From: JAWLBR01 sp041687495
GTDB lineage: Bacteria > Bacillota > Limnochordia > DTU087 > JAAYGB01
DNA length: 58,825 nucleotides
Direction: 5' to 3'
Assembly (NCBI GenBank): GCA_041687495.1
Contig: JAWLBR010000008.1
Coordinates: forward strand, 1-58,825
Shown here: positions 16,138 through 25,043 of the stretch, piece by piece
How the letters are laid out: each line of letters starts with the position of its first letter
Position numbering within the stretch: the first letter of the stretch is position 1
Program-made: the position numbers and the translations under genes
The notes under the pieces: generated by a model
Told to the model about the DNA's origin: nothing
Databases searched by the model: none
What the model saw: the letters and a program-made list of their open reading frames with translations, nothing else

Positions 16138-16941
16138 GTGATGGAGCACAAGATTGAAGTTGGTGTGTTTGGAGGCTCGGGTTTTTACGAGTTTCTTGAG
16201 GACGTAGAGGAGTTTTGGGTAGAGACGCCTTACGGTGCCCCCAGCGACAAAGTTGCTGTGGCAACCATCGGGGGAAGAAAGGTAGGATTTCTACCCCGCC
16301 ACGGCAAAGACCATCGATTCCCTCCACATGGAATCAACTATCGAGCGAATCTCTGGGCCATGCGGCACTTAGGTGCCACGCGACTCATCGGTCCCTGCGC
16401 CGCCGGCAGCCTCAAACCGGAGATTAAGCCAGGGGATTTTGTGGTGACGGATCAGTTCGTCAACCGTACTTGGGGTAGGCAGGATACCTTTTTTGAAGGA
16501 CCGTTGGTGAGCCACATCAGCCCAGCCGACCCATACTGTCCGCAGATGCGAGAAGTGGCTATTGATCAAGCCAAGAAACTTGGGATCACTGTGCATCCGC
16601 AAGGAACAGTGGTGGTTATTCAAGGCCCTAGGTTCTCTACTAGAGCGGAAAGCAACGAGTTTCGCAGCCATGGTTGGGAAGTCATCAACATGACCCAGTA
16701 TCCGGAAGGAATGTTGGCTCGGGAGCTGGGGTTGTGCTACGTGAACATTGCTCTGATCACGGACTATGACTCAGGCCTGGAAGGTCATCCCGATGTTCCC
16801 CCAGTTACCCATGAGTCAGTCATGCAGGTGTTCAGAGAGAACAACGACAAACTCAAGGCGCTGCTTACGGCCATGATCGAAAATCTCCCCGCGGGCAGAG
16901 ACTGCTGCTGCGCTTCGGCTGTAGAAGGTGCCCAAGGTTAA
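16138..16941 (+). CDS. mtnP: S-methyl-5'-thioadenosine / purine nucleoside phosphorylase (MTAP family)
   Basis: About 267 residues; GTG 16138 or ATG 16141 both fit the GGGAGG upstream. The family pattern is clear: 'GVFGGSGFYEF' at the N-terminus, 'LPRHGKDHRFPPHGINYRAN' (phosphate/ribose contacts), 'GSLKPEIKPGDFVVTDQFVNRT', 'QGPRFSTRAES', 'NMTQYPEGMLARE' and a base-site 'TDYDSG'. The enzyme splits methylthioadenosine, or methylthioinosine in some relatives, by phosphorolysis, recycling the by-product of polyamine and SAM chemistry. The base-pocket difference between MTA and MTI enzymes cannot be settled by eye. The C-terminus has an unusual C-C-C run. Confidence 0.9.
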   Translation: MMEHKIEVGVFGGSGFYEFLEDVEEFWVETPYGAPSDKVAVATIGGRKVGFLPRHGKDHRFPPHGINYRANLWAMRHLGATRLIGPCAAGSLKPEIKPGDFVVTDQFVNRTWGRQDTFFEGPLVSHISPADPYCPQMREVAIDQAKKLGITVHPQGTVVVIQGPRFSTRAESNEFRSHGWEVINMTQYPEGMLARELGLCYVNIALITDYDSGLEGHPDVPPVTHESVMQVFRENNDKLKALLTAMIENLPAGRDCCCASAVEGAQG

Positions 16942-16962
16942 TCCACAAGGGGAATGGGGCTA

Positions 16963-17379
16963 ATGGCGGTGCGGTTGCGAAAATTACTGTACAATCGGGC
17001 GACAGCCTGGGTTTGGTGGTTACTGACGGCCGCCTATATGGGCCTAATATTTTACCTGTCTGAGCAGACTGGAGACGAAATTCATCTGGTTGCTCCTGAC
17101 TATATACTGCATGCCCTTGCCTTCGGCGGACTCAGCTTTCTTGTGTATTCAGCGCTGCGGGCAGGCGGTGTTTCATCGCTTCACGCCCACCTGGCAGCAG
17201 TCGTGGGAGCGTTGATGTATGGGATCAGCGATGAACTGCACCAGATAGCGGTTCCCGGACGGCATCCTTCCCTCAGCGATGTGGTTGCCGATTTGGTGGG
17301 GGCTATAGCAGTTCAACTCCTAATTCGGGGTGTGGCTTGGTTCTATGCTTGGCGACGGCGCGGCTTGGAGAAAAGGTGA
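16963..17379 (+). CDS. VanZ-like membrane protein
   Basis: A 138-residue protein with about four transmembrane helices. It carries the VanZ-family signature: an early 'ISFLS'-type helix ('MGLIFYLSEQTGD'), a 'DYILHALAFG' segment and the conserved 'SDELHQIAVPGRHPSLSDVVADLVGA' stretch. VanZ homologues are widespread, with teicoplanin resistance known for the prototype and unknown roles otherwise. I start it at ATG 16963, ten bases after AAGGGG; an ATG at 16954 would be too close. It overlaps no gene but runs directly into degS, so it is probably in one operon with mtnP and degSU. Confidence 0.82.
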   Translation: MAVRLRKLLYNRATAWVWWLLTAAYMGLIFYLSEQTGDEIHLVAPDYILHALAFGGLSFLVYSALRAGGVSSLHAHLAAVVGALMYGISDELHQIAVPGRHPSLSDVVADLVGAIAVQLLIRGVAWFYAWRRRGLEKR

Positions 17380-17384
17380 CATTC

Positions 17385-18548
17385 ATGGAGGGCAAGCAGG
17401 TTTCCATTGAAGTTCTGGACAAACTGCTGGAGCAGGCACTGCAAGCGCTCCAGGGAAGTCAAGAAGAAGTGTTTCATTTAGCGGAGAATGCCCGGGGGGA
17501 ATACCAAAGACTTAGTAATCAGTTGGAGCAAATAAAGAGGCAAGTATTAGTTCATATTGACCGGGTAGACCGGCTGGAGAAGCAGCTGCAGGCAGCACGG
17601 GCAGAGTTGGCGGTGGTCAGCCGCAACTTTCGCCGGTACAGCGAGGAAGACATCCGGGCTGCTTACGAGCGAGCGGAGACACTGCAGGTAGCCCTCAGCG
17701 TGGAGAGAGAGCGGGAGAAGATTCTACGGGAGCGCCGTGACGACATGGATCGGAGTCTGCGCAACCTGCGGGGGATGGTGGATCGGGCTGAGCGGATGGT
17801 AGACACCATCAGCATGGCTCTCGATCTCTTGATGGGTAATCTGGAGAACATGCTGGCAGAGGTTGGTGGTCTGCGGGAGCGGGCGGAGATCGCTGCCCGC
17901 ATTATTCAAGCCCAGGAGGCAGAACGGGTCCGTATCGCCCGGGAGATCCACGATGGGCCAGCCCAGTCTATGGCCAACATTGTCCTGCGGGCAGAGATTT
18001 GTCAAAAGCTGTACGAGCGTGGCGAAGTGGAAAAAGTGATGGCTGAGCTGCGAGACCTGCGGGATGCCGTGAAAGAGTCCTTACGGGACGTCCGGCGGAT
18101 TATCTTTAACCTGCGGCCAATGACCCTGGATGATTTGGGCCTCGGTCCAACGTTGCGCCGCTACGTCGAGGAGTTCAATACCCAAGGCGGCGCCCCAGTG
18201 GATCTGACGGTCCTGGGGAAAGAGGAAAGACTGCCCCAGACCGTGGAGGTCTCGGCCTTTCGGTTGGTGCAGGAAGCTCTGAACAACGCTCGCAAACACG
18301 CCAACGCTACTGCTGTTCGGGTTCGGGTGGAGTTCACTCCAGAAGCGCTTGTGGTTCAAGTCAAAGACAACGGTCGGGGCTTTGACGTGACAGCCGCCCG
18401 CAAAAATGGTGCGGAATCGGGACATTTCGGCCTTGTCTCTATGAGCGAGCGACTCGAACTGCTGGAAGGCGCTCTGTCCATTGACAGCTCGCCTGGTCGC
18501 GGTACTGTTATTACTGCACGGATTCCATACGAAAAAGCGAAGGCATAG
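17385..18548 (+). CDS. degS: Cytoplasmic sensor histidine kinase DegS
   Basis: A 387-residue kinase without membrane segments. Start at ATG 17385 after AAAGGTGA. The N-terminal 170 residues form a long coiled coil (DegS sensor region), followed by HisKA_3 with the phospho-acceptor His189 in 'REIHDGPAQSMAN' and a GHKL ATPase domain ('VQEALNNARKHANA' N-box, 'DNGRGFD' G1). The position of the histidine equals that in Bacillus subtilis DegS. It phosphorylates DegU, encoded 44 bases downstream. In Bacillus this pair balances motility, biofilm, competence and exoenzyme synthesis, fitting the pili and flagellar genes here; the target set in this organism is inferred. Confidence 0.95.
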   Translation: MEGKQVSIEVLDKLLEQALQALQGSQEEVFHLAENARGEYQRLSNQLEQIKRQVLVHIDRVDRLEKQLQAARAELAVVSRNFRRYSEEDIRAAYERAETLQVALSVEREREKILRERRDDMDRSLRNLRGMVDRAERMVDTISMALDLLMGNLENMLAEVGGLRERAEIAARIIQAQEAERVRIAREIHDGPAQSMANIVLRAEICQKLYERGEVEKVMAELRDLRDAVKESLRDVRRIIFNLRPMTLDDLGLGPTLRRYVEEFNTQGGAPVDLTVLGKEERLPQTVEVSAFRLVQEALNNARKHANATAVRVRVEFTPEALVVQVKDNGRGFDVTAARKNGAESGHFGLVSMSERLELLEGALSIDSSPGRGTVITARIPYEKAKA

Positions 18549-18592
18549 GCTAAATCTTGCTACGAGTTGTTCCTTAGGGGGTGGCACCAACC

Positions 18593-19312
18593 ATGATCCA
18601 AGTACTAATTGCAGACGATCATCCACTGCTGCGCAGTGGCCTCAAGCAAATCTTGGCGATGGAATCGGACATTGAAGTTGTTGGTGAGGCTGGGGACGGA
18701 CGCGAGGCGGTGGAAAAGGCCCGGGAACTGCAGCCTGACGTTATTGTTCTGGATATCAATATGCCGGTGATGAACGGTTTGAAGGCTACTCGGCAGATTG
18801 TTGCAGAAACACCTGAGGCGAAAATTATTGCCCTTACCATCCACGACGACAAAGACTACATTCTGGAGATTTTGCGCAGTGGAGCGAAAAGTTACCTCCT
18901 GAAGGACTCAGAACCGGGGAAGATTGCCGCCGCTGTGCGTCAGGTGGCTGCCGGCGAAGCTTATCTATCCGGAAGGTTGATGGAGCTGGTCTTGGAAGAC
19001 TATCGTCAAGCCAACGGGGATGATCGCAGGGAACAATCTCCCCAGAACCCGGAGACAGTGGAGACGCCAGCCTTCGCGAACGTAGATCAGAACTCGGGGA
19101 AACTGACGGCACTTACAGAGCGGGAGGTCGAAATTCTCCGCTGGATCGTCGCCGGTCAGAGCAATCGCCAGATTGCCATCGGACTGTTTATCAGCGAAAA
19201 GACAGTAAAGAACCATGTCAGCAACATTCTGCGCAAGCTTGAGCTTGAAGACCGAACTCAAGCGGCCGTGTATGCGCTGCGGCATGGAATTCAGCCAGCG
19301 GAACTCTCCTAG
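18593..19312 (+). CDS. degU: Response regulator DegU
   Basis: A 239-residue NarL/FixJ-type regulator. ATG 18593 has AGGGGGTG upstream. The receiver domain has the acidic pair Asp8-Asp9, phosphorylation site Asp54 in 'VIVLDINMP', and Lys in 'YLLKDSE'. A linker of about 45 residues rich in Glu, Asn and Gln precedes a C-terminal LuxR-type helix-turn-helix ('LTEREVEILRWIVAGQSN', 'SEKTVKNHVSNILRKL'). Partner kinase is DegS. A terminator ends the operon. Confidence 0.95.
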   Translation: MIQVLIADDHPLLRSGLKQILAMESDIEVVGEAGDGREAVEKARELQPDVIVLDINMPVMNGLKATRQIVAETPEAKIIALTIHDDKDYILEILRSGAKSYLLKDSEPGKIAAAVRQVAAGEAYLSGRLMELVLEDYRQANGDDRREQSPQNPETVETPAFANVDQNSGKLTALTEREVEILRWIVAGQSNRQIAIGLFISEKTVKNHVSNILRKLELEDRTQAAVYALRHGIQPAELS

Positions 19313-19351
19313 GGATGACCGTCCTAGACCAAACGGCCTATGGGTCAAGCC

Positions 19352-19386
19352 AAGAAGCTACGTTACAGTAGCTTCTTTTGCTTTTT
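19352..19386 (+). terminator. Intrinsic terminator of the degSU operon
   Basis: AAGAAGCTAC (19352-19361) pairs perfectly with GTAGCTTCTT (19368-19377) around a six-base loop, followed by TTGC and T6. Confidence 0.95.
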
Positions 19387-19568
19387 TAGGCAATGAGCCC
19401 CATCTTGTTTGAGTCTCTAGATCGATACCAAGCTAACCGAGTCCCTGGTAGACTAAAGCCAAGATAAACGACAGCGTTGACGAAGCCAAGACGATCCAGA
19501 ACTAACTGCCGATAGTTCCTCCCATTGGACTTGGTTCTTAATACTTATCCCAAAGGAGTTGTTTACAC

Positions 19569-19745
19569 ATGCGGACATGGTTGGGTAAGCTGCTGCGAGA
19601 TGAGAGTGGGCAAGGTATGGTTGAGTACGGACTGATTATTGCGTTGGTGGCCGTTGTGTTGGCGGCATCGTTGACTTCCATGCAGGATGGGGTTGCAACT
19701 ACGTTCGAAAACATAGTGAACAAGCTAAAAGGAAGCGCAAGCTAA
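19569..19745 (+). CDS. flp: Flp/Fap-type major pilin
   Basis: A 58-residue prepilin. ATG 19569 has AAAGGAG ten bases upstream. The leader of 14 residues ends in Gly, followed by Q-G-M-V-E-Y: Glu at +5 and Tyr at +6 fit the G-x-x-x-x-E-Y motif of Flp prepilins, cleaved after the Gly. The next 20 residues are the hydrophobic assembly helix, and the short tail is polar. It builds the Tad pilus, which generally serves surface attachment. A strong hairpin follows directly, separating it from the assembly genes, so pilin can be made in excess over machinery. Confidence 0.93.
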   Translation: MRTWLGKLLRDESGQGMVEYGLIIALVAVVLAASLTSMQDGVATTFENIVNKLKGSAS

Positions 19746-19778
19746 TCTAGGCAGTTATTAGGAAAGACACGGGACACC

Positions 19779-19805
19779 AAAGGAGGCGTTGGACGCCTCC
19801 TTTGC
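19779..19805 (+). terminator. Hairpin after flp
   Basis: AAAGGAGGCGT (19779-19789) pairs perfectly with ACGCCTCCTTT (19793-19803) with a three-base loop, then GCT. It is probably a partial terminator that lets limited read-through into the tad assembly genes. Confidence 0.85.
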
Positions 19806-19881
19806 TATCTCAACAGATGTAGATGGATTTGTCCCAAGTTTTTTTCAGAAATGCGGCTAGCTGAGGAACGAAAGAACGGTG

Positions 19882-20292
19882 ATGTCCATGGGGAAGATTG
19901 TTGGTTCTTTGCGTAACGGAACCAAAGGGCAAGCACTAGTGGAAATGGCGCTGACTATGTCATTGTTACTGCTTATTGTACTCGGTGGAGTAGAAGTAGC
20001 TCGTATTGCCCACGTGGCGCTGGTGGTCACCAACTCTGCCCGAGAGGGGGCGAGAGCGGCCGCCATTGGAGACAGCTATGGGAAAGTCACTGCGTCGGTG
20101 CGCCGGTCGTTAGGGACTTGGGCGGATCAAAGTCACACCATAGAAATTGACCCCATCGAAGAACACCGCCGGCAGGGAGAACCCATCGAAGTTCGAGTAA
20201 TAGTCCCCGTGCCACTCATCACTCCAGTTCTTGCACCCATCATCTCCAACCCATTTCCAGTCCAGTCGGTGGTAGTGATGCGCGCCGAATAG
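19882..20292 (+). CDS. tadE: TadE-like pseudopilin
   Basis: About 136 residues. Starts at 19879 (GTG), 19882 and 19888 (ATG) are all possible, as the ribosome site is weak. The N-terminus 'GTKGQALVEMALTMSLLLLI' is the TadE signature: a Gly before the hydrophobic helix with Glu at +5, as in pseudopilins processed by a prepilin peptidase. The rest is a small extracytoplasmic domain. TadE proteins sit in the inner membrane and are needed for Flp fibre assembly. It is the first assembly gene after the pilin. Confidence 0.88.
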   Translation: MSMGKIVGSLRNGTKGQALVEMALTMSLLLLIVLGGVEVARIAHVALVVTNSAREGARAAAIGDSYGKVTASVRRSLGTWADQSHTIEIDPIEEHRRQGEPIEVRVIVPVPLITPVLAPIISNPFPVQSVVVMRAE

Positions 20293-20342
20293 GTGATTTT
20301 AGTGCGAGCGGGGTGGCTGTTGGCCAAGTGAGGGGGAAAGCA

Positions 20343-21299
20343 ATGCGCCTGCGAGAAGAGCGAGGTTCGGTAGTCCTTACGGCATTGGTAATGACATTCT
20401 TATTGGGCGTCACGGCCTTGGCTGCCGACGTGGGCCTGATCTATCTAGAACGTTGGCAACTGAGTAACGCCACAGATGCCGGAGCTTTGGCCGGAATACA
20501 AGACCTGCCGGGGAGCCCTGCACAAGCCAGGCAAAAAGCCGGCGAATTTTTTCGGCACAACCAGTCTGATGACGCCGCGGTGGAGATAGCCATCGCACCA
20601 GATAACAAGGAAATTCGGGTAGCGGGAAGCAGAACGGTGTCTACGTTTTTTGCCCGCATATTTGGTGTTGAATCGGCACAAGTGCAGACTAGAGCCGCAG
20701 CCAAGGTGGGGACGATGAAGTCGGTGGTTGGTTTAGCTCCTCTGGCGATTCCCGACCAAACACTGCTCTATGGCCATCAATACATTTTGAAACTAGCCTC
20801 CCATGGAGCCTATCTGACGCCGGGAGTTGCCACCAGTGTGCTCTCTGGTGGTTATCGGGTATCTGGAAACTTTGGCGCCATTGCCTTGGGAGGCAGGGGT
20901 GCCCATCAGTATGAGATGAACCTCAAGTATGGGTACGATACACAGCTATCAGTGGGTGACACCGTTCCAACTGAGCCTGGAAATATGGCTGGGCCAACAG
21001 TTCGGGGGGTTGAATATAGGCTGAGCCAATGCACCCACGTTCCCCGCTGCACTGTAGACAACTATCGCAAGGATTGCCCTCGGTTGGTGACCCTGCCCAT
21101 CATTGCTGGGTTTGGTAATGGCCGCAGTGATGTGGAAATATTAGGGTTCGCCGCTTTCCTACTTGAGGACACTGGTAACGAGGGGAAGGGGAAGGGCAAA
21201 GCCAGTTACGTCATTGGCCGGTTCATCAAGCGCCTACTGCCGGGGGAAATCGGTAGCGGTAACGACTATGGGATGAGCGCTTACCGCCTAGTGGAGTAA
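20343..21299 (+). CDS. TadG-like pilus assembly protein
   Basis: A 318-residue protein. ATG 20343 follows AGGGGGAAAG; a GTG at 20313 lacks a site. Arg-rich N-terminus, then a single hydrophobic helix 'GSVVLTALVMTFLLGVTALAADVGLIY' characteristic of the Tad/TadG N-terminal domain, and a long external region (about 60-318). Unlike classical TadG I see no von Willebrand A metal site. The external part has three cysteines ('CTHVPRC' and one more), possibly disulfide-bonded, and a Gly/Lys-rich stretch near 280. A minor or surface component of the Tad pilus is the likely role. Confidence 0.78.
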   Translation: MRLREERGSVVLTALVMTFLLGVTALAADVGLIYLERWQLSNATDAGALAGIQDLPGSPAQARQKAGEFFRHNQSDDAAVEIAIAPDNKEIRVAGSRTVSTFFARIFGVESAQVQTRAAAKVGTMKSVVGLAPLAIPDQTLLYGHQYILKLASHGAYLTPGVATSVLSGGYRVSGNFGAIALGGRGAHQYEMNLKYGYDTQLSVGDTVPTEPGNMAGPTVRGVEYRLSQCTHVPRCTVDNYRKDCPRLVTLPIIAGFGNGRSDVEILGFAAFLLEDTGNEGKGKGKASYVIGRFIKRLLPGEIGSGNDYGMSAYRLVE

Positions 21300-21334
21300 G
21301 GTGGAGAAAACAGCCTCAAGGAAGGTGATCTTCA

Positions 21335-22186
21335 GTGGGTCAAGGCGGCAAATTACTGGTGCTGGCAGCGGCATTGGGTCTACTTACGGCAATTCTTGTC
21401 TATTTTTACGTGGGAGACCTGACCCAAGGGCAGATTGCTAGTCAAGAACAGCAGATGGTGAATGTTGTCGTGGCTCGGGGAGAACTCACCCCCCGCACTG
21501 TCATTACTCCAGATATGGTTAGGATGCAGCAAGTTCCAATGGAATCCATCCATTCAGATGCTGCCATCAGTTTTGACCAGGTCAATGGAAGAGTGGTTAA
21601 GTCTGCAGTAATGGCAGGAGAGCAGGTTCTCACCACCCGATTGATCCCACTGGGGGAAAAACCTTCACTGGCCTTCGCTATCCCTGCAGACCGGCGAGCG
21701 ATTACTGTGCCGGTCAACGAAGTAGTAGGGGTAGCTGGATTTGTCCAATCCGGAGACCGAGTGGATATTCTCAGTAACCTGGAAGACAGCGACGGAGCGG
21801 CTGTCACCATTGTCCTCTTGCAAAACGTCCCTGTCCTTGCCATTGATCAGGTGATGGAGTCGGATTTGGATGCTAAGCCGAAACTGGTGACTACAGTTAC
21901 TCTAGCTGTGACCCTGAAGGAGGCGCAGCGTCTGGCCTTGGCCGAAGCCCAAGGCGCATTGCGCCTAGCGCTGCGTCCGGCCGGGACTACTGCCAAAGAC
22001 ATGGCTGCACCATTAAGTCAAAAACAGCTGCTGCCCACGTCCACACCTAGCCCTCCACCACCAGTGAACAGAACGCAAGCCAAACGACAGCCTCCGGCTG
22101 CAGTGAAGATAGTGGCGCCGAAGACAAAGGCACAGGTGGTGGAAATCATCCGAGGTAGTCAGAGGGAGATCATCACTGTGGATTGA
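21335..22186 (+). CDS. cpaB: Flp pilus assembly protein CpaB/RcpC (SAF domain)
   Basis: A 283-residue protein starting at GTG 21335 (GGAAGGTGA upstream). It has an N-terminal membrane anchor (about 5-25), a SAF domain ('VVVARGELTPRTVITPDMVR'), and the RcpC region 'RRAITVPVNEVVGVAGFVQSGDRVDIL'. The tail is rich in Pro, Thr, Lys and Gln, as expected for a periplasm-spanning linker. CpaB proteins are thought to link the inner-membrane platform with the secretin, perhaps binding the cell wall. It immediately precedes the secretin gene. Confidence 0.92.
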   Translation: MGQGGKLLVLAAALGLLTAILVYFYVGDLTQGQIASQEQQMVNVVVARGELTPRTVITPDMVRMQQVPMESIHSDAAISFDQVNGRVVKSAVMAGEQVLTTRLIPLGEKPSLAFAIPADRRAITVPVNEVVGVAGFVQSGDRVDILSNLEDSDGAAVTIVLLQNVPVLAIDQVMESDLDAKPKLVTTVTLAVTLKEAQRLALAEAQGALRLALRPAGTTAKDMAAPLSQKQLLPTSTPSPPPPVNRTQAKRQPPAAVKIVAPKTKAQVVEIIRGSQREIITVD

Positions 22187-22199
22187 TGGCAATACTGCA

Positions 22200-25043
22200 G
22201 TGGATGGCAATAGTACTTTTCGGCTAATGCAAAAGGGGGGAAGGCGCCTTCCCTCGGCCGCGTGGCGGCTGGGGTTCGATGCGCCGTCGGTCATGAGGCT
22301 AACTATTCAGCCAAAAGCAGTTATCTGCGTGGTCATAGCAATATCTGTGCTGCTGTGGGCGTCCGCTGCCATGGCAGCGGACCTACTTATGGGCCAGGGC
22401 GAATCGCGGGTCCTTCCAGTTCAGCATCTGGACCGGATTGCTGTTGCTGAACCTGATATTGCGGATGTACTGGTAGTTGATAGCAATGAGGTCCTAGTTA
22501 CCGCCAAGGCTCTAGGCAAGACCACACTTCATCTCTGGGAAAAGAGCGGCCGGAGCAGCTATTCTCTGCGGGTGGTTACCGATAAGCAAGATCTGGCTGA
22601 ACAACTTCAGCGGCTGATCGCCCTTGACGGTGTCACCGTCCGCATCGTAGAGGACGCGGTCATCGTCGATGGGGTGGTGAAGTCTGAAGCTGACAGACAA
22701 CGAGCGGTGCGAGCCGCCGCAGCGTACGAGGATCAGGTGATTGATCTTCTTACCATCCAGGGTGAGACAACTGCCAACGCAGCCAGTCAGGCGCAGGCTG
22801 CCATCGGTTTGCCCACCGTAAAGGTGCGGCAGATGCGAGACACATTGGTCCTGCAAGGTGTGGTGGATCACCCGCGGCTGCTCCAGCAAGCTGAAGCCAT
22901 CGCACAGATCTTCTCCGACAAGGTCCTGACCCTCATCGAACTGCAGCAGGATCAAGTGCCCGAAGACCGCAGCGGCAGCGAGTCCGACCGCGACCAGGGA
23001 GAGCAGCAAAGGCAGCGGGATGCAGCGGAACGAGAAGCAGCAGAACGGAAAGCCGCAGAACAGGAAGCAGCAGAGCGGCTGACCCAACTGCGGGAGCTGA
23101 TAGCTGAACCTAAGATTAGGGTTCAGCAGGTAGGAAAGTCTGTGGTTTTGGAAGGGACAGTGGCGACAGAGTATCGGCGCAGACGGGCGCTGTCCTTGGC
23201 GCAGGCCTTCGAGGTCGACACTGTCGATCTGCTGGTTGTCGCCGAAGCAACGGATCCCGATGATGCTCAGCTGGCATCCGCAGCTAGAGGGGAAAAAGCA
23301 ACTGCCGACACGTCCGTAGCAGCGAAAGCGACTCTGACATTGGCAGAACTCCAGGAGACGATCGGGATTGACACCATCAGCCTGAGGATGATCTCTGATG
23401 TGCTTTTTATCGAGGGTACAGTCAAGTCCCCAGCTCAAGGTAAGAAAGCAGAGGCCATCGTCGCCGCGGCTGGGTATAAGTACCAGAGTTTTCTCGAAGT
23501 AACGTCCTATGAGCCGGAAGTAGAACCTAAGGCTCAAGAGGTTCTGCAGCTGTCGGAAGTAGCGGCGCAGACCGCTGAGATTGCTGCTGAGCCTGCCATC
23601 GATGTCTACCCGGTGAACAACAGCGCTCTGTTCCTGGAAGGGATAGTGGACAGTGAAGCTGCCTACATACGGGTAGATAAGATCGCCCGGGCGTTGGTGC
23701 CTGACGGAATAGAAGTAGTCAACCTGATTGAAGTATCACCGGCTGTGGCCGCTGTCGCACCCAGTTTAGTTTACAGGGAACAACCGCCACAAGAATCACA
23801 GCTACAAGAAACACAGACAAACACTGGCGGTAGCAGCGCTGAAAGTGAGGCAGAGGATGCAGCGGTCGTCCAGCGACGACTGGAACAGCGCATTGCCGCT
23901 GTGATTCCCTACCCCGGAGTCGACGCTGCGGTCATTGAAGGGGCCATAGTGCTGCAGGGTCAGGTGCTGAGGGAAGAGGATGCGGTGGGAGCGGAGCGCT
24001 TGGCTGGGCTGTTTGGATTACCGGTGGTGAACCTTTTGTCGTATACCCCAGCTGAACCAGCAAGAGCAAGTGTAGCACAGCAGCTTAAGAAGCTGCTGCA
24101 GCATGACCAAGTGCAGGTGACCGAGGTTGGCGACCGGCTCCTCATCGAGGGTGAAGTGAAGACCCAACTGGACTACGCTCGGGTGGAACAGATCGCCAGC
24201 TTGTTTTCCACTGATGTGGTGAACTTACTCAAAGTCAGCGAGCCGCAGCAGGTCCTGATTCAAGTTCAAGCCGTGGAAGCCAACCGGGTAGCCACCAGCA
24301 AACTGGGAATCACTTGGGGGAATAAGGACGCCTTGTTCACCCCGCACATCGCATACATCGGGCAGTTTGAGCGGCTGGGATCATTGGAGTTCATGTCGCA
24401 ATTGGCCGGTGAAATCGAAGTCCTGGCCGATGACGGCGATGCCAAGCTGTTGGCTAACCCGACCCTTTTGACCAAAAGCGGCCATTCGGCCAGCTTTCTC
24501 GCTGGAGGCGAAATTCCGGTTGTAATCCCCAAGGGAGATAACCTTGCCGTCGAGTGGAAGGAGTACGGCGTCAAACTCCAAGTCACTCCAGAGGTGACCC
24601 TATCAGGAGATGTGAAGGTGACGCTGCGACCTGAGGTGTCGACATTGGATTGGGCCAATGCCATTCGGCTCAACGCCATCACCATCCCAGCTATGAAGAC
24701 CCGGCGGACTGAGACCACTGTTGAACTAAAAGACGGTGGAACCTTGGCTCTGGGCGGACTCATCCAGAATGACGAGTCAAAGCAGGTGAAAAAGGTTCCG
24801 CTCCTAGGCGATATCCCGATCTTGGGCGCTTTGTTCCGTTCCGAGGAGTTCAAGCGGGAAGAGACTGAGCTGATCTTCCTGATCACCGTCCGGGTTATCT
24901 CCGGTTCAGCAGACCAGCTGGCGGCTTCGGGCCTCAGTTTGCTGGAGAAGACCAAGCTCCTTTCCGGCACTAGTTTTGACCGCAGTACTGAGTCAGATCA
25001 AGTCGACCCGATGCTGCAGGAAGGGGGTCCTGAAGATGAGTGA
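22200..25043 (+). CDS. cpaC: Tad pilus secretin CpaC/RcpA with seven BON-like repeats
   Basis: Up to 947 residues, about twice the usual CpaC length. From the GTG at 22200, residues 36-60 form the signal peptide; an ATG at 22293 (M-R-L-T-I-Q) would give a more normal leader, but neither start has a strong ribosome site. The N-terminal domain (about 62-128) is the pilus-formation region ('LLMGQGESRVLPV'). Then come seven BON-like modules at about 133-185, 196-248, 296-347, 381-435, 455-512, 559-616 and 627-680. Each carries a '(V/L)(V/I/F)(V/I/L)(D/Q/E)G' strand followed by a helix; an Ala/Glu/Arg coiled-coil linker lies at 258-294. The secretin domain occupies about 684-902 and ends 'LLGDIPILGALFRSEE'. 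It forms the outer-membrane pore. Confidence 0.93.
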   Translation: MDGNSTFRLMQKGGRRLPSAAWRLGFDAPSVMRLTIQPKAVICVVIAISVLLWASAAMAADLLMGQGESRVLPVQHLDRIAVAEPDIADVLVVDSNEVLVTAKALGKTTLHLWEKSGRSSYSLRVVTDKQDLAEQLQRLIALDGVTVRIVEDAVIVDGVVKSEADRQRAVRAAAAYEDQVIDLLTIQGETTANAASQAQAAIGLPTVKVRQMRDTLVLQGVVDHPRLLQQAEAIAQIFSDKVLTLIELQQDQVPEDRSGSESDRDQGEQQRQRDAAEREAAERKAAEQEAAERLTQLRELIAEPKIRVQQVGKSVVLEGTVATEYRRRRALSLAQAFEVDTVDLLVVAEATDPDDAQLASAARGEKATADTSVAAKATLTLAELQETIGIDTISLRMISDVLFIEGTVKSPAQGKKAEAIVAAAGYKYQSFLEVTSYEPEVEPKAQEVLQLSEVAAQTAEIAAEPAIDVYPVNNSALFLEGIVDSEAAYIRVDKIARALVPDGIEVVNLIEVSPAVAAVAPSLVYREQPPQESQLQETQTNTGGSSAESEAEDAAVVQRRLEQRIAAVIPYPGVDAAVIEGAIVLQGQVLREEDAVGAERLAGLFGLPVVNLLSYTPAEPARASVAQQLKKLLQHDQVQVTEVGDRLLIEGEVKTQLDYARVEQIASLFSTDVVNLLKVSEPQQVLIQVQAVEANRVATSKLGITWGNKDALFTPHIAYIGQFERLGSLEFMSQLAGEIEVLADDGDAKLLANPTLLTKSGHSASFLAGGEIPVVIPKGDNLAVEWKEYGVKLQVTPEVTLSGDVKVTLRPEVSTLDWANAIRLNAITIPAMKTRRTETTVELKDGGTLALGGLIQNDESKQVKKVPLLGDIPILGALFRSEEFKREETELIFLITVRVISGSADQLAASGLSLLEKTKLLSGTSFDRSTESDQVDPMLQEGGPEDE

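Noticed and set aside
22512..23537. Reverse open frame of 341 codons
   Set aside because: Antisense to the BON-repeat part of the secretin; Cys/Phe/Leu-rich shadow.
22596..24239. Repeated protein modules considered as a DNA tandem repeat
   Set aside because: The similarity is at protein-fold level only; the DNA copies are strongly diverged.
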